Below are positions 10,234 to 20,905 of a DNA stretch of 64,000 nt, in pieces (positions within the stretch are counted from its first letter, which is position 1; every line of letters starts with the position of its first letter). Made by a program: the position numbers and the translations under genes. This DNA is from Anolis sagrei. Taxonomy: Eukaryota > Chordata > Lepidosauria > Squamata > Anolidae. The stretch spans positions 248,511,953-248,575,952 of the forward strand of contig NC_090024.1 in the NCBI RefSeq assembly GCF_037176765.1, in the 5' to 3' direction. The notes beneath the pieces were generated by a model that was not told where the DNA came from, made no database searches, and saw only the letters and a program-made list of their open reading frames with translations.

Positions 10234-10642
10234 GGCACATGCAAGCTAGCAAGCATCTAACAATCCAGTATTTCCTGCAAATGTTCTTTGCACAGCAGAG
10301 ATTTTCAAACCCAACCCAGCAGCCTGCAGCTGGGCCGCTCCAGCGGAGAGCGTCACCCCTGATTTATCTTTCCTGCCGCCATGTTCCCTTATGCCAGTCG
10401 CCCAGCAGGGCTGAGCTAGCTGGCCGCTCAAGCGGAAGAGATGCGCTGGGCGGAGCCGCGCTGGGTCAACCCATTCGGCCACCTAGCTGGACAACTGCAG
10501 CCTGCAGTGGCAGCAGCCGTCCCTTATTGGCACTGCCATGTGTGCGCCTGCCCTCCGGGGCACTGTACCCCCCCCCCTTTTCATAGCTGCCGCTAAACGG
10601 TTGTGGTTTCTGTGCAGTTCTGTCCCATAGGACTCCATCCGC

Positions 10643-12031
10643 ATGGCTCCTAAGAGGAAGTCGGCTACGAAGGCGGCTGAGACCTGGACAGCGGCGTTGG
10701 CTCCTGCACGGGCCACCAGGAGAAGCAAAGATGTGGAGACTTCAGGAGGGCAATCGGTGCCAGCTGGACCAGCAGCCAACCAGGCCCCTTCAGGGCGCGT
10801 GGCCAACCAGGAGGCCACTGTGCTGGAAGGGATCTCCCAAAACATGGAGGGGATCTCACAGAACATTGCCACCATTGTGGACAGGCTGGGTAAGCTTGAG
10901 TCTAGGGTGTATTCTCCACCAGGAACTGCATCTGTTTCCCAGCGGGGAGGGGACCACCAGCGGAGTAAGCGGAGGAGGCGCAAGGACACCGATGATAACA
11001 CCTCAGCTGACTCGGGGCCCAGCGATCAGGCATCCAGCGAAGCATCATACAGCGACGAGGGGGGAGAGGTTTCACCAGGTTCACGACAGCACCGTCGCAG
11101 GAGCAGGCCGAAAGCTAAGAGACGTAGGTCTTCCAAACGCTGTCACCACTACTCCTCGGACAGCGACTCTTCGGAGGGTGAGTATGCCCTGGCTGACTCG
11201 GTAGACAGGGATAATTACTGGAGGTCGGAGGCCCTCGTGCCGGGCCTCCCCGAGTGGGCCATCAAGTGTAGGTCAGAGACCAGCGACATCACAGACCCCC
11301 CGTGCAGGGCTTGCAAGTCCTCTGCCCCGGCCCTTCCCCCCCCCTTCCAGGACAATGAGGATCCGCCTGGCTCCCACCTCTCCCCGCGCCTCAGGAGTAA
11401 GATCCTGAAGGGCTACTACGTTGATATTTTCACCTTGTTAAAGCCTCCAGGGGAAGAGGGCCGGGAACCCCCTTCCAAGAGCAGGCATCAGAAGAGGGAC
11501 AGGAGCAGGCCAGCTGAGCGGACTTTTGCCAACTGGGTGGCTGGATATACGGAGTTCGCAAGGGTGGTGACAGCAGCTTTTCCCGAGCGGGGATGGCACC
11601 TGCTCAATCACCTGCAGCACGTCACCAGGGCCAGAGAACTGGCGGGCGATGCGGCAGCCTTCGCTTACGACTCAGCCTTCAGGAAGAGGGCATCCCAGAG
11701 TGCCAGAGCCAGATGGGACCTTATCAATCACGACATCTGGCTCACAGAGGTGGGGCCCAGCATTAGAGGTAAGCCGGAGTTTAGGAGGTCAGACAGAGCA
11801 TGGGGCAGGCGGGACTCCAAGAGGGCAGTTTGCTGGGAGTTCAACATGGGGAAATGCCAGCGGGCCCGATGCCGTTTTGATCATGTCTGCGAATACTGCG
11901 CGGGAGGGCACACCAAGATGTCCTGCGGTAAGCAACCCGGCACGTTGCAGCCCTTTCGGGCAGGCCGGGCTGGGGCCCAGCCCGGCACCAGGAAGGATAC
12001 TGGAGGAGCCACCACAGGACAGGGTAAGTGA
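10643..12031 (+). CDS. Ngaro Gag-like protein
   Basis: A 462-codon open frame. The N-terminal half is basic and Ser/Arg-rich (nuclear-type low complexity). The middle has a FANWVAGYTEF block typical of DIRS-order ORF1 proteins. The C-terminus carries a C-x7-C-x4-C-x3-H cluster (CWEFNMGKCQRARCRFDH) followed by a CxxC-GGH-C knuckle. These are expected to bind the element RNA. The frame ends inside the start of the RT frame. Part of a fossil element that looks whole. Confidence 0.8.
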   Translation: MAPKRKSATKAAETWTAALAPARATRRSKDVETSGGQSVPAGPAANQAPSGRVANQEATVLEGISQNMEGISQNIATIVDRLGKLESRVYSPPGTASVSQRGGDHQRSKRRRRKDTDDNTSADSGPSDQASSEASYSDEGGEVSPGSRQHRRRSRPKAKRRRSSKRCHHYSSDSDSSEGEYALADSVDRDNYWRSEALVPGLPEWAIKCRSETSDITDPPCRACKSSAPALPPPFQDNEDPPGSHLSPRLRSKILKGYYVDIFTLLKPPGEEGREPPSKSRHQKRDRSRPAERTFANWVAGYTEFARVVTAAFPERGWHLLNHLQHVTRARELAGDAAAFAYDSAFRKRASQSARARWDLINHDIWLTEVGPSIRGKPEFRRSDRAWGRRDSKRAVCWEFNMGKCQRARCRFDHVCEYCAGGHTKMSCGKQPGTLQPFRAGRAGAQPGTRKDTGGATTGQGK

Positions 12032-13661
12032 ACCCCTTTCCTGCCACTCTGCCCTAGCCAACACCCCCGTCTCACTCCCACCCATGGTTCCCTGGCTCAG
12101 GGCGTATCCCAACAGGAGGGCCGCATCCTTCCTCGAAGAGGGTTTCTCCTCTGGTTTTCGCATCCCTGCCATGGGACCTAGGAGGGCATGCACCTCGGGC
12201 AATTTAAAATCAGCGGCCCAGTTACCTGAGGTGCTCAGCGGTAAGATCGCTAAGGAACTCGCCGCAGGGAGAATCGCTGGCCCTTTCCATGCCCCCCCCT
12301 TGGACAATTTCAGGGTCTCCCCTCTTGGGGTGGTCCCCAAGAAGGCCCCAGGCGAGTTCCGTCTTATCCACCACCTTTCTTACCCAAAAGGGGCTTCGGT
12401 CAACGATGCCATCCCTCCGGAGCTTTGCACAGTCAAGTACGCCTCCTTTGACCATGCTATCAGCTTGGTGCAGACCAAGGGACCAGGGGCCCTGATGGCA
12501 AAATGCGACATTCAGTCAGCATTTCGGCTCCTCCCAGTCCACCCGGAGGACTTTAACCTCCTGGGATTCAAATTTAATGGCCTGTGGTACTATGACAAGG
12601 CCATGCCCATGGGCTGCGCAGTCAGCTGCGCAGCCTTCGAGACGTTCAGCACCTTCCTCGAATGGGTCACCAAGACCCTTACCCACTCCAGTTCCATCAC
12701 ACATTACCTGGATGACTTTCTCTTTGTGGGATCACGGGGTAGCGGGGAGTGCGCCCACCTGCTCAACACGTTCAAGGCATTGTCCAGGGTATTCGGCATC
12801 CCCCTAGCGCAGGAAAAAACCGAGGGCCCCTCCACATCCCTGGTATTCCTGGGGATCCAGTTGGATTCTGTTCGGGGCCTGTCTTGCCTGCCGGCGGACA
12901 AACTGTCCGCGCTGCGGGCCCGCCTCGAAGAGGCAGCCCGCAGCAAGAAGGTTACCCTGAAGGAGTTGCAGGCCCTCCTGGGCCACCTCAATTTCGCCTG
13001 CAAAGTGGTGTCCCCGGGTAGGCCCTTCTGCGCTCGTCTCGCACGGGCAACGGCTGGGGTGCGCGCCCCCCACCACAGGATCCGCGTGACGCAAGGTATG
13101 CAAAAGGATCTCAGGGTGTGGCTCCAGTTTCTGAAGGGGTTCAATGGGGTGTCCATGTGGCAGTCCAGGTGGGAGCTCGGGGCCGAGTTGCAGGTACATT
13201 CGGATGCAGCAGGGAGTATCGGTTTCGGGGTTTTCCTGCAAGGTCACTGGTGCGCTGCCAAATGGCCAGAGAGCTGGAGCAAGGGTAACATCCTCAGGGA
13301 TCTCACTTTCCTCGAGTTTTTCCCTATCCTTGTGGCAGTGCGTATCTGGACCAACCTGTTCCGGGACAAGAGGGTGCGGTTCTGGTGTGACAACCAGGCG
13401 GTGGTTAGGGTAGTCAATCGGCAGTCTTCCAAATCGCCCAGGGTAATGAGGCTGGTCAGGCACTTTGTCTTAATATGTTTGGAGGCTAATATCACCTTCT
13501 CAGCGCAGTATATTCCAGGTGTGAACAATGAAGTAGCCGATGCATTGTCCCGCTTCCAGGAGGACAGGTTTCGCTCCCTAGCACCAGACGCAGATGTCCT
13601 GCCCACAAGCTTCCCACCAGACCTGTGGACCCTTGGAGATGGGAAGCCTGGACAGGACTGA
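11649..13661 (+). CDS. Ngaro reverse transcriptase / RNase H
   Basis: The open frame overlaps the end of the Gag-like frame; the recognisable RT homology begins after about 12050. RT motifs include AKCDIQSAFRLLPV, the PMGCAVSCAAFE region and the catalytic YLDDFLFVG. An RNase H region follows (LQVHSDAAGSIGFG, FWCDNQAVVRVVN, YIPGVNNEVADALSR). This is the DIRS/Ngaro type of RT. It overlaps the recombinase frame at its end, as is usual for the family. Confidence 0.85.
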   Translation: MRQPSLTTQPSGRGHPRVPEPDGTLSITTSGSQRWGPALEVSRSLGGQTEHGAGGTPRGQFAGSSTWGNASGPDAVLIMSANTAREGTPRCPAVSNPARCSPFGQAGLGPSPAPGRILEEPPQDRVSEPLSCHSALANTPVSLPPMVPWLRAYPNRRAASFLEEGFSSGFRIPAMGPRRACTSGNLKSAAQLPEVLSGKIAKELAAGRIAGPFHAPPLDNFRVSPLGVVPKKAPGEFRLIHHLSYPKGASVNDAIPPELCTVKYASFDHAISLVQTKGPGALMAKCDIQSAFRLLPVHPEDFNLLGFKFNGLWYYDKAMPMGCAVSCAAFETFSTFLEWVTKTLTHSSSITHYLDDFLFVGSRGSGECAHLLNTFKALSRVFGIPLAQEKTEGPSTSLVFLGIQLDSVRGLSCLPADKLSALRARLEEAARSKKVTLKELQALLGHLNFACKVVSPGRPFCARLARATAGVRAPHHRIRVTQGMQKDLRVWLQFLKGFNGVSMWQSRWELGAELQVHSDAAGSIGFGVFLQGHWCAAKWPESWSKGNILRDLTFLEFFPILVAVRIWTNLFRDKRVRFWCDNQAVVRVVNRQSSKSPRVMRLVRHFVLICLEANITFSAQYIPGVNNEVADALSRFQEDRFRSLAPDADVLPTSFPPDLWTLGDGKPGQD

Positions 13662-14665
13662 TGGACTCCGTCGCGCCGGCGACGCAGAAGGCATACCGGG
13701 CAGCCATGGCAAAATTCACCAAGTTCAGGCTTGAAGTTGGATACGGCAGTAAGTGGCCAGCATCTGAGGACGAGGTCATACACTTCCTCATCCACCAGAA
13801 GAGAAACAACGTGACAGCACATTCCATGCGTCTCCAGTTGGCTGGGATTGCCTTCTACAGCAAAGCTGCCGGGTTTGGCGATCCGTGCCAAGCATTCAGA
13901 GTCAGGAAGCTCCTCTGGAGTTGGAGGAAGCGCGCACCCAGGCATCGGGATACCAGGCGCCCCTTATCATACAAGACCCTCAAGCAAATCGTCCAGGCCC
14001 TCAAGAGGATCTGCCCCTCCCGATATGAAGTTAAGTTATTCACTGCAGCCTTCACAACGGCTTTCTTCGGGGCCCTTCGGCTGGGGGAGGTGGTGGCCAA
14101 TTCCAAAGCTGACGCCTCTAACAGGGCCCTGCAGCTCAGGGACATCTCAGTCCAGGACAACGCCCTGGCACTGAGGATCCGCAAGTCCAAGACTGACCAA
14201 CTGGGAAAAGGGGTCTCACTGCACATACGGGGTTTGGAACCAGGACATTTGTGCCCCGTGCAGTCCCTTTCCAGGTTCCTGACCACGAGAGGCTCTACCC
14301 CTGGCTTCCTTTTCATTCACCGAGACGGCAGCCCTCTCACACGTTACCAGTTCATGGCTGTTTTCCGAGGAGCCCTCCAGCATTTGGGCCTCCCTCGGAC
14401 GGAATTTGGTGGGCACTCCTTTAGGATAGGAGCGGCCACCACAGCTGCTGCAGGTGGTGTCCCTGTCGAAGTAATAAAATCCATGGGGCGCTGGAAATCC
14501 TCAGCTTATGCATCCTATATCAGGCCGGGCCTTCTCCTTGAAGGAACCCGATCTGCCGGCTGTTCCTTTTCTTCCACCGACAGGTCAGCTATGGTCGAGA
14601 AAGAAGGAAGGAGTGATGCACGGATCAGGAGTGGTACGGCGGCAGTCAAGTGGCAGCAGGACTAG
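13625..14665 (+). CDS. Ngaro tyrosine recombinase
   Basis: A 346-codon open frame. It has the phage-integrase fold signatures: the first catalytic Arg in FFGALRLGEV, the HxxR box GGHSFRIGAATTAAA and a terminal Tyr in the YASYIRP region after MGRWKSSA. It would integrate the circular cDNA without target duplication. It sits downstream of RT, the order seen in Ngaro elements. Confidence 0.88.
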   Translation: MDPWRWEAWTGLMDSVAPATQKAYRAAMAKFTKFRLEVGYGSKWPASEDEVIHFLIHQKRNNVTAHSMRLQLAGIAFYSKAAGFGDPCQAFRVRKLLWSWRKRAPRHRDTRRPLSYKTLKQIVQALKRICPSRYEVKLFTAAFTTAFFGALRLGEVVANSKADASNRALQLRDISVQDNALALRIRKSKTDQLGKGVSLHIRGLEPGHLCPVQSLSRFLTTRGSTPGFLFIHRDGSPLTRYQFMAVFRGALQHLGLPRTEFGGHSFRIGAATTAAAGGVPVEVIKSMGRWKSSAYASYIRPGLLLEGTRSAGCSFSSTDRSAMVEKEGRSDARIRSGTAAVKWQQD

Positions 14666-14893
14666 GATGCACGCTGAGGACTTGGTCGGTGAACGGAGGC
14701 GTGCGAGAAAGGACAACGGACGGCAGGAGGAAGGAGTTCCGCCCGCATTAGATGCAGCCCCCCTGAGCAAGCAAGAACAGTACTGGATACTTTTTAGGAC
14801 TTATGATGGCCAGTGTGGCATTTGGGCTACTTTATTGAGCAGGCTCTGGGGTTGGCGGCAAGGGGGGTGTGGTTCCCACCCCCCCACTTGTTG

Positions 14894-15189
14894 TGGCGTG
14901 GGGCATGGGCCCTGGATCTGGTTTGGTACCCCCCCCTAGCGGTTAGGGGGGGACGCCCGGTGGTTCCAGGGGTGCCAGGTTGAGTTTGCCTGGTATTGTG
15001 CCGGCGGCACCCCTGATGTGTTTGGGATCGGGCAGTATTGGGCTGCCCGATCATGATCCAGGACCCATGCTTGGCTGCCAACCCCTTATCCTGTTATCAA
15101 TAAATGAGTTGTGGCCATTGTTTTCCCCACATCTTGTGTGAGTGTCTTATTGGGTTGGCTGTGGGAGGCGTATCGCACGTGCACACGCA
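14894..15189 (+). repeat. Ngaro split repeat B1
   Basis: 296 bp, nearly identical to B2 at 15574-15869. Contains AATAAATGAG near 15099, a likely polyadenylation signal, and ends CACGTGCACACGCA. Confidence 0.9.
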
Positions 15190-15449
15190 AAAGGCATGGC
15201 CAGACTTACCTGGCCAAAGAAGTTGCGGTGCTGGGCGTTCCCCACCGCCATTCTTGCCGGAGGGGGCTTCTTCCTCCCAGAAGCCCCCTCGGATGGCGGG
15301 AAGGTTTCCCGCCGGTGGGGCAGGGGGCCAATGGGGCATCTGGCCACGCCCACCTCAGGTGAGGCCTGAGCTGGCCTCACCCTCCCGGGGGCAGCCTTTA
15401 TAAGGCTGCCCCTGGCTCACAGGCAGGCACTCGGCCTGCAACAGCTGAT
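15190..15449 (+). repeat. Ngaro split repeat A2
   Basis: A 260-bp copy of A1, abutting B1 directly. A 124-bp unique spacer (15450-15573) separates it from B2. Confidence 0.9.
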
Positions 15450-15573
15450 CCACCCCACCCACCCTGCAATCAGTTTTGTTTTCTTTGGCAGTTTACTTGT
15501 GTTGTGTTTTCCTGTCATGGTTACCTGTTTACTGTTACCTGTTTGTGGTATGCTCCTTGTCACAACTCCGTGT

Positions 15574-15869
15574 TGGCGTGGGGCATGGGCCCTGGATCTG
15601 GTTTGGTACCCCCCCCTAGCGGTTAGGGGGGGACGCCCGGTGGTTCCAGGGGTGCCAGGTTGCGTTTGCCTGGTATTGTGCCGGCGGCACCCCTGATGTG
15701 TTTGGGATCGGGCAGTATTGGGCTGCCCGATCATGATCCAGGACCCATGCTTGGCTGCCAACCCCTTATCCTGTTATCAATAAATGAGTTGTGGCCATTG
15801 TTTTCCCCACATCTTGTGTGAGTGTCTTATTGGGTTGGCTGTGGGAGGCGTATCGCACGTGCACACGCA
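15574..15869 (+). repeat. Ngaro split repeat B2 (right end of element)
   Basis: A 296-bp copy of B1 ending CACGCA at 15869, after which the L1 reading frame resumes with ACTAGAAATCC. Confidence 0.9.
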
Positions 15870-18800
15870 ACTAGAAATCCATCTGGAAAAGACTTCACTT
15901 TTTTCTCAGATAGGCATGCATCCTGGTCAAGGATTGACATGCTCTGGGCATCAAATACCATACTAACTAAGATCAATAAGATCCAAATCCTACCCAGAAC
16001 TTTGACCGACCATTGCCCTATCGTTACAGAGATCCAGGGAAGCAACCATCAACGAAAGTGGAAACTAAATGAAAACCTGTTAAGAACGGAGGAGGACATC
16101 GAGATCAATAAAAAGCACATCCGAGAATACTTTAAGTTTAACAAAAACGAAGAAACAAGGACAGAAGTAATCTGGGACGCCAGCAAGGCGGTCATGAGGG
16201 GGCACCTCATACAACAAGGGTCAATCAGAAATAGGATAAGGCACGAGGAGTATGCCACCCTCATGAAGAACATAAGAGCCAAGGAAATCGAACTCAAGAA
16301 GAAACCAAGAAAAAAGAAAATTCAACTGGAGCTGGAGCTCATGAGGAAAGAACTGAATTCCTTCCAGCTAGAAAAACTAGCGAAGAATTTAAAACGCATG
16401 AAGGTTAACTACTACACTAATGCAAATAAGCCAGGGAAACTCCTCGCAAGGAAACTCCTAAAGAAAAGACAGCAACAGTATATCTTCAAAATAACTAGAA
16501 ATGGCAAAAGCTTTTACATGGAAGAGGATATCAGAAATCAATTTAAAGAATTCTATGACGAGTTATATCAAAGAGATAAGATTCAGATGGGGGAGATAAA
16601 TGAATACTTGGTGAAACACAAGCTTGAAAAAATAAAGGATGAGGAAAGAGAAGCCCTCAACAAGCCAATTGAAGAACAGGAAATCAGGAAAGCGATAAAT
16701 GGTCTCCAGAACAACAAGGCCCCGGGCCCAGATGGGTTCTCAGCCAAGTACTATAAGGTATTTCAGGAAGAACTGGCTCCTCATCTAAAAGAAATCTTCA
16801 ATAACATACTAACAGAGGCAAGAATACCCGAATCATGGAAGGAAGCAACCATTACCCTAATACATAAAGAAGCAACAGATACAGAAAATGTTAAAAATTA
16901 CAGACCGATCTCGCTACTGAACACGGACTATAAGATCTTTACCAGTATAGTAGCGAACAGATTGAAGAAACTCCTTAATAACATCATCAATGAGGACCAA
17001 ACAGGATTTTTACCAACTAGACATATGAGCGAGAACCTAAGAACAATCCTGAACATCATAGAATACTATGCAGTGAATCCACAGAAGGAGTTGGGTCTGT
17101 TATTTCTCGACGCAGAGAAAGCATTTGATTGTGTCTGTTGGGACTTCATGCTTCAGACAATTAGAGAAAAAGACATGGGCTTCCACTTCAACAACGCGAT
17201 AAGTGCGATCTACTCTAAACAACGTGCTAAAATCCGGGTCAATGGTCACGAAACTGAGTGCATAAACATCGAGAAAGGCACCAGGCAGGGGTGCCCCCTA
17301 TCTCCCTTGCTGTTTATATTAACACTTGAAATTCTACTGGAGGAAATTAGAAAGGATAAAAACCTGAAGGGAACCAAAGTCCTAAAAGACGAGTTCAAGG
17401 TGAAGGCTTACGCAGATGACGTCGTCTGCATAATAGAAAATCCCCTCAACACAATTTCAAATTGGTTAGATACAATAAGCAGCTACGGGAAAGTCTCGGG
17501 ATTAAGAATTAATAGGACAAAAACTAAAATCTTGACAAAAAACATGGACGCAGTCAAAAAGGAGAGATTACAGGAATTATCGCAATGTGAAATCACAAAT
17601 AAGATAAAATACCTAGGGATACATCTAACATCGAATAACGCCCAACTAATAAAAAACAACTATGAAACTACCTGGAAAGACATCGCCAAAAAGATAGATA
17701 GTTGGAAAAACCTGAACCTAAACATCTCCGGCAGGATAGCTGTAGTAAAGATGAACATTCTTCCCAGAATGATTTTTCTATTTAAAATGATCCCCGTCCT
17801 TAGGACTAACTACTGCTTCATGCATTGGAAGAAAGACATTACGAGACTGGTATGGAGTGGCAAGAAAGCGAGGATCAAATACAAATCGCTGGTGGATGCA
17901 AAGGAAAGAGGAGGATGGAGCCTGCCAGATCTACAAACATACTATCAAGCCTGCGCATTAACCTGGGTAAAGGAGTGGACCACACTGACAAAGAAAAGAC
18001 TATTGAATCTAGAAGGCTTCAACATCAGGAGAGGTTGGCATGCCTATTTATGGCACGGCAAGGCCAAAATTGAGAAGAACTTCTCCAACCACATTATAAG
18101 AGCGGCCCTCCTTAGGGTGTGGGAGAAATATAAACCCTACCTCTACCAAAAAACTCCTATGTGGCTATCTCCCATCGAAGCACACCACAAAAGGGAACTC
18201 CCCAGTAACAAGTGGCTTACTTACAAAACGCTAATAACGAAGACAAGCAACCAATGGGAACTAAAATCGCTTGAATCTTTAAGGAAAGTTGACGGAAATT
18301 TATCCTGGTTCCACTACTTCCAAATTGTGGAGGCATTCAAAGAAGACAAGAAAAAGGATTTCGCCCCGCCTGATAATTTCTGGGACCGAATAATGGCAAA
18401 AGAAAAGAAGCTGATTAAAGTACTCTATAGCAAGCTGCTCGAATGGGACACTGAAAAAGAGCTGGTCAAGGAAAACATGATAGCATGGGCAATAGACTTA
18501 GGACACACCATCTTACTGCAAGAATGGGAACAGATATGGAAGGAGAAAATCAGATTTGCAAAGTCTGCTACAATATCAGAGAACTGGCGCAAGATGTTTT
18601 TCCGATGGCATCTGACGCCCCAAAAGATAGCAAAATTTTACAAGGGGGCTAGCAGCAAGTGCTGGAAATGCGGCAAGCAGCTAGGATCCTACTTCCACAC
18701 CTGGTGGAAGTGCAAAGAAGTCAAAAGATTTTGGTCCGAGGTCCACAGACTGACCCAGCAAATAATCCAGACAAAATTCGAACAAAAACCTGACTATTAT

Positions 18801-19383
18801 TTGCTCCACCTACTGGATTTTAATATCGACCTCAATAAAGAAAAGATACTATACCATCTGGCGGCAGCGGCCCGCATTGTCTTAGCCTGTAAGTGGAAAA
18901 ATGCAAACCTACCAACCACAGATGAATGGCTTCTAAAAGTTACTGACTTAATGGAAATGGATGCACTTGCAAACTTGATATATGACACAAACCCAAAAAG
19001 GAAAATAGACTGGAAACCAGTAAAGACTTTCCTAAAGGAAAAATGAATACCAAGTTAACTCGTCGGTGAGTAAGACAGTGGATTCGACGCAGAAGAGGGA
19101 AAGTTTAAATTTAAAGAATTTAAAGACTGATGTATGATCCTGCAAACTATTTAGGAAGTCACAATACCCCTTTTAACCACCTCCCCCCTCCCCCTATGTC
19201 TTCCTCCCTCATGTTTCCCCCCCCCCCCCTTCGCTCCTACCCCCCCCAACCCCCTCCCACCATAATACCCCTTCTTTTTATATATACAATTGTTTTTTGT
19301 AAAGTGTCTTAGCCACAGTACTTGTGTCAATGTGATTGTTATACTACTGAAAATGTGAATAAAGACTATATTAAAAAAAAAAA
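15870..19383 (+). mobile_element. L1 LINE, main segment: ORF2 (endonuclease end, RT, C-terminus), 3' UTR and poly(A)
   Basis: The open frame runs about 1,060 codons to a stop at 19044-19046 with no internal stop. It starts in the endonuclease C-terminus (KDFTFFSDRHASWSRIDMLW, SDHCPI-like TDHCPIVTEI). RT follows, with NNKAPGPDGFSAKYYK, YRPISLLN, LFLDAEKAFD, GTRQGCPLSPLLF and the catalytic AYADDVV. The C-terminus has the CWKCGKQLGSYFHTWWKC zinc-binding cluster. The 3' UTR has a C-rich tract (about 19183-19260), AATAAA near 19358 and a poly(A) before the target duplication at 19382. Open frame, intact tail and clear 18-bp duplication indicate a recent insertion, disabled only by 5' truncation and the Ngaro insertion. 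Confidence 0.9.
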
Positions 19384-19399
19384 GATCAGTAAAATACAG
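19382..19399. repeat. L1 target-site duplication, right copy
   Basis: AAGATCAGTAAAATACAG, matching 8253-8270. After it the older target repeat continues (CAATAGCTGCAGGTATAAAA). Confidence 0.85.
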
Positions 19400-19529
19400 C
19401 AATAGCTGCAGGTATAAAACATCAGTAATCAATATCAGTCTTATAAAGTGACTGGTGACATGATCAATGGGTCCTCAGTTCTATTCATTAAAGGAATCTA
19501 AACATGGTCTAGAAATAAATCTAGAAATA

Positions 19530-20010
19530 GTTTTCTAAGATCTACAGAGACACTTGCCGGAACACCTCAGCAAGCGAGAGTCCAAAAGTGGCAGGCCCAA
19601 ACCCAGAACCTCAATCTGTGGGTGATACCAAATGAGAGACTCCCCGCTGGGCAGACAGAAGACTGGGCGACTTGGAAGGCGCTGAACAGACTGCGCTCTG
19701 GCATCACAAGATGCAGAGCCCACCTTCAGAAATGGGGCCACAAAGTGGAATCCACGACATGCGAGTACGGAGAAGAACAAACCACTGACCACCTGCTGCG
19801 ATGCAACCTGAGCCCTGCCACATGATGCACAAGGGAGGACCTTCTTGCAGCAACACCAGAGGCACTCCAAGGGGCCAGCTACTGGTCAAAGCACATTTAA
19901 TCAACTACCAAACTCACAATTTTTGTATTTTGTCTGGTTTTTTTTTTTTTGCTTTGTTCTGTTAGAAAAGTAATATAATCGACTGGTTGCACTGACACAA
20001 TAAATAAAAT
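19530..20010 (+). mobile_element. LINE 3' fragment (I/Jockey-like type, clade not assigned)
   Basis: Encodes AGTPQQARVQKWQAQTQN, ERLPAGQTEDWATWKALN and a C-terminal HCxC-like zinc cluster near EQTTDHLLRCNLSPAT. It is the same family as the longer antisense copy at 57025-57868. One in-frame stop interrupts the reading frame, and only the 3' end is present. Confidence 0.65.
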
Positions 20011-20640
20011 AAACATGGTCAAAGCCTTCAATTGTGTACAGAAGGCTTGGGGTGGGGGGGGACTGGCCTGATTTCCGTTGGGTGGGCATTCCAAAGCTGG
20101 GGGCCCACCAGTGAGAAGGAAGGACCCCTCTCTCCCTCATTTATTTATTATTTATTCCTAGTATTTGTACCTCGTCTCGTCTCTACCCTCGAAGGAGAAC
20201 TCAGGATGGCCAACCGCACTTGACATGTAGGTGGGATCGAGAGAAGGGCCTCCCTGGTAGATCTTAGTGTCTGTGCCGGTTCGGAGAAAGAGGTGCAATC
20301 TCAAAGATAGGCTGAACCCAAAGCGTATAGGGCTGAATGCTGATCCCGTCCAGCTCCCTTCTCTGGAAGAGAGGTGATTAGATGCTAATCAGCCTCCTCC
20401 ACCTCAAGAGTCAAAGGAATCTAAACATGGTCAAAGGGTTGTTGAAACAACCATGCCTTCAGTTGTGTTTGGAAGGCTGGGAGGGTGGGGGCTAGCCTGA
20501 TCAACCTCAGGTGGGCGTTCCAAAGCTGGGGGGGCACCAGCAAGAAGGAAGGCCCTCTCTCTCTCTCTCGTTCCCATCAACCATACTTGACATGTAGGTG
20601 AGACCGAGAGGAGGCCCTCCTGGTAGATCTTTGTGGGTGG
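20010..20640 (-). mobile_element. L2-type LINE fragments (two), antisense, around a WAP intron scrap
   Basis: 20010-20290 and 20395-20640 carry the antisense L2 3' coding tail (GGGCATTCCAAAGCTGGG, TTGACATGTAGGTG). Between them, 20330-20385 matches WAP intron 2 (GCTGATCCCGTCCAGCTCCC), a trace of the lost body of gene copy B. Confidence 0.6.
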
Positions 20641-20716
20641 GTGGGGTGGATTGGGGTATTGTGATCTCTGCACCTCCCTCCCTCTTCCTGCCTCTGATTC
20701 CCTCTCCTTTTCACAG

Positions 20717-20905
20717 GCTGACCTTGGAGGAGGCCTTGATCCATGGACAGTGACCACCAGAGAAGTCTGGCCGGAGCTCCTCTGCCCACCTCTGCTGCTC
20801 CATCCACGTCCACATCCTGCCCTGCGTCATCCCCACTTGACCCACTCATGAGGGTCCCAACTCTCCCTTGCTTACCCCCTCCCATTAACAATAAATGGAC
20901 CAGCC
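20717..20905 (+). pseudogene. Orphan WAP exon 3 (gene copy B remnant)
   Basis: TTTTCACAG ends at 20716, followed by GCTGACCTTGGAGGAGGCC and an exon-3-like stretch to AATAAA at 20890-20895. No exon 1 or exon 2 is found in 5.3-20.7 kb, only the intron scrap near 20350. It is best read as the tail of a decayed gene copy. Its junction with the following antisense L2 (CACCTCAAG then AGTCAAAGGAA) is shared with copy C at about 36625, so B and C descend from one duplication. Confidence 0.7.

Larger units (their letters stand above)
8567..15869 (+). mobile_element. Ngaro-type (DIRS order) tyrosine-recombinase retrotransposon with split direct repeats
   Basis: A 7.3-kb element lies inside the L1. Its termini form split direct repeats in the order A1 (8567-8826), internal region, B1 (14894-15189), A2 (15190-15449), B2 (15574-15869), which is diagnostic of Ngaro- and PAT-type elements. 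It has three long overlapping open frames on the + strand: a Gag-like protein, RT/RNase H, and tyrosine recombinase. No methyltransferase domain is evident, which favours Ngaro over PAT. No target duplication is seen, as expected of recombinase integration. The coding part looks whole, with no obvious breaks; the 5' region carries a truncated hAT insertion. The A copies and the B copies are nearly identical, so it is probably young. It is younger than the L1 that holds it. Confidence 0.88.

Noticed and set aside
20717-20905. A complete fourth WAP gene in 5-21 kb
   Set aside because: Only exon 3 and a scrap of intron 2 are present; no signal exon or WAP exon is found.
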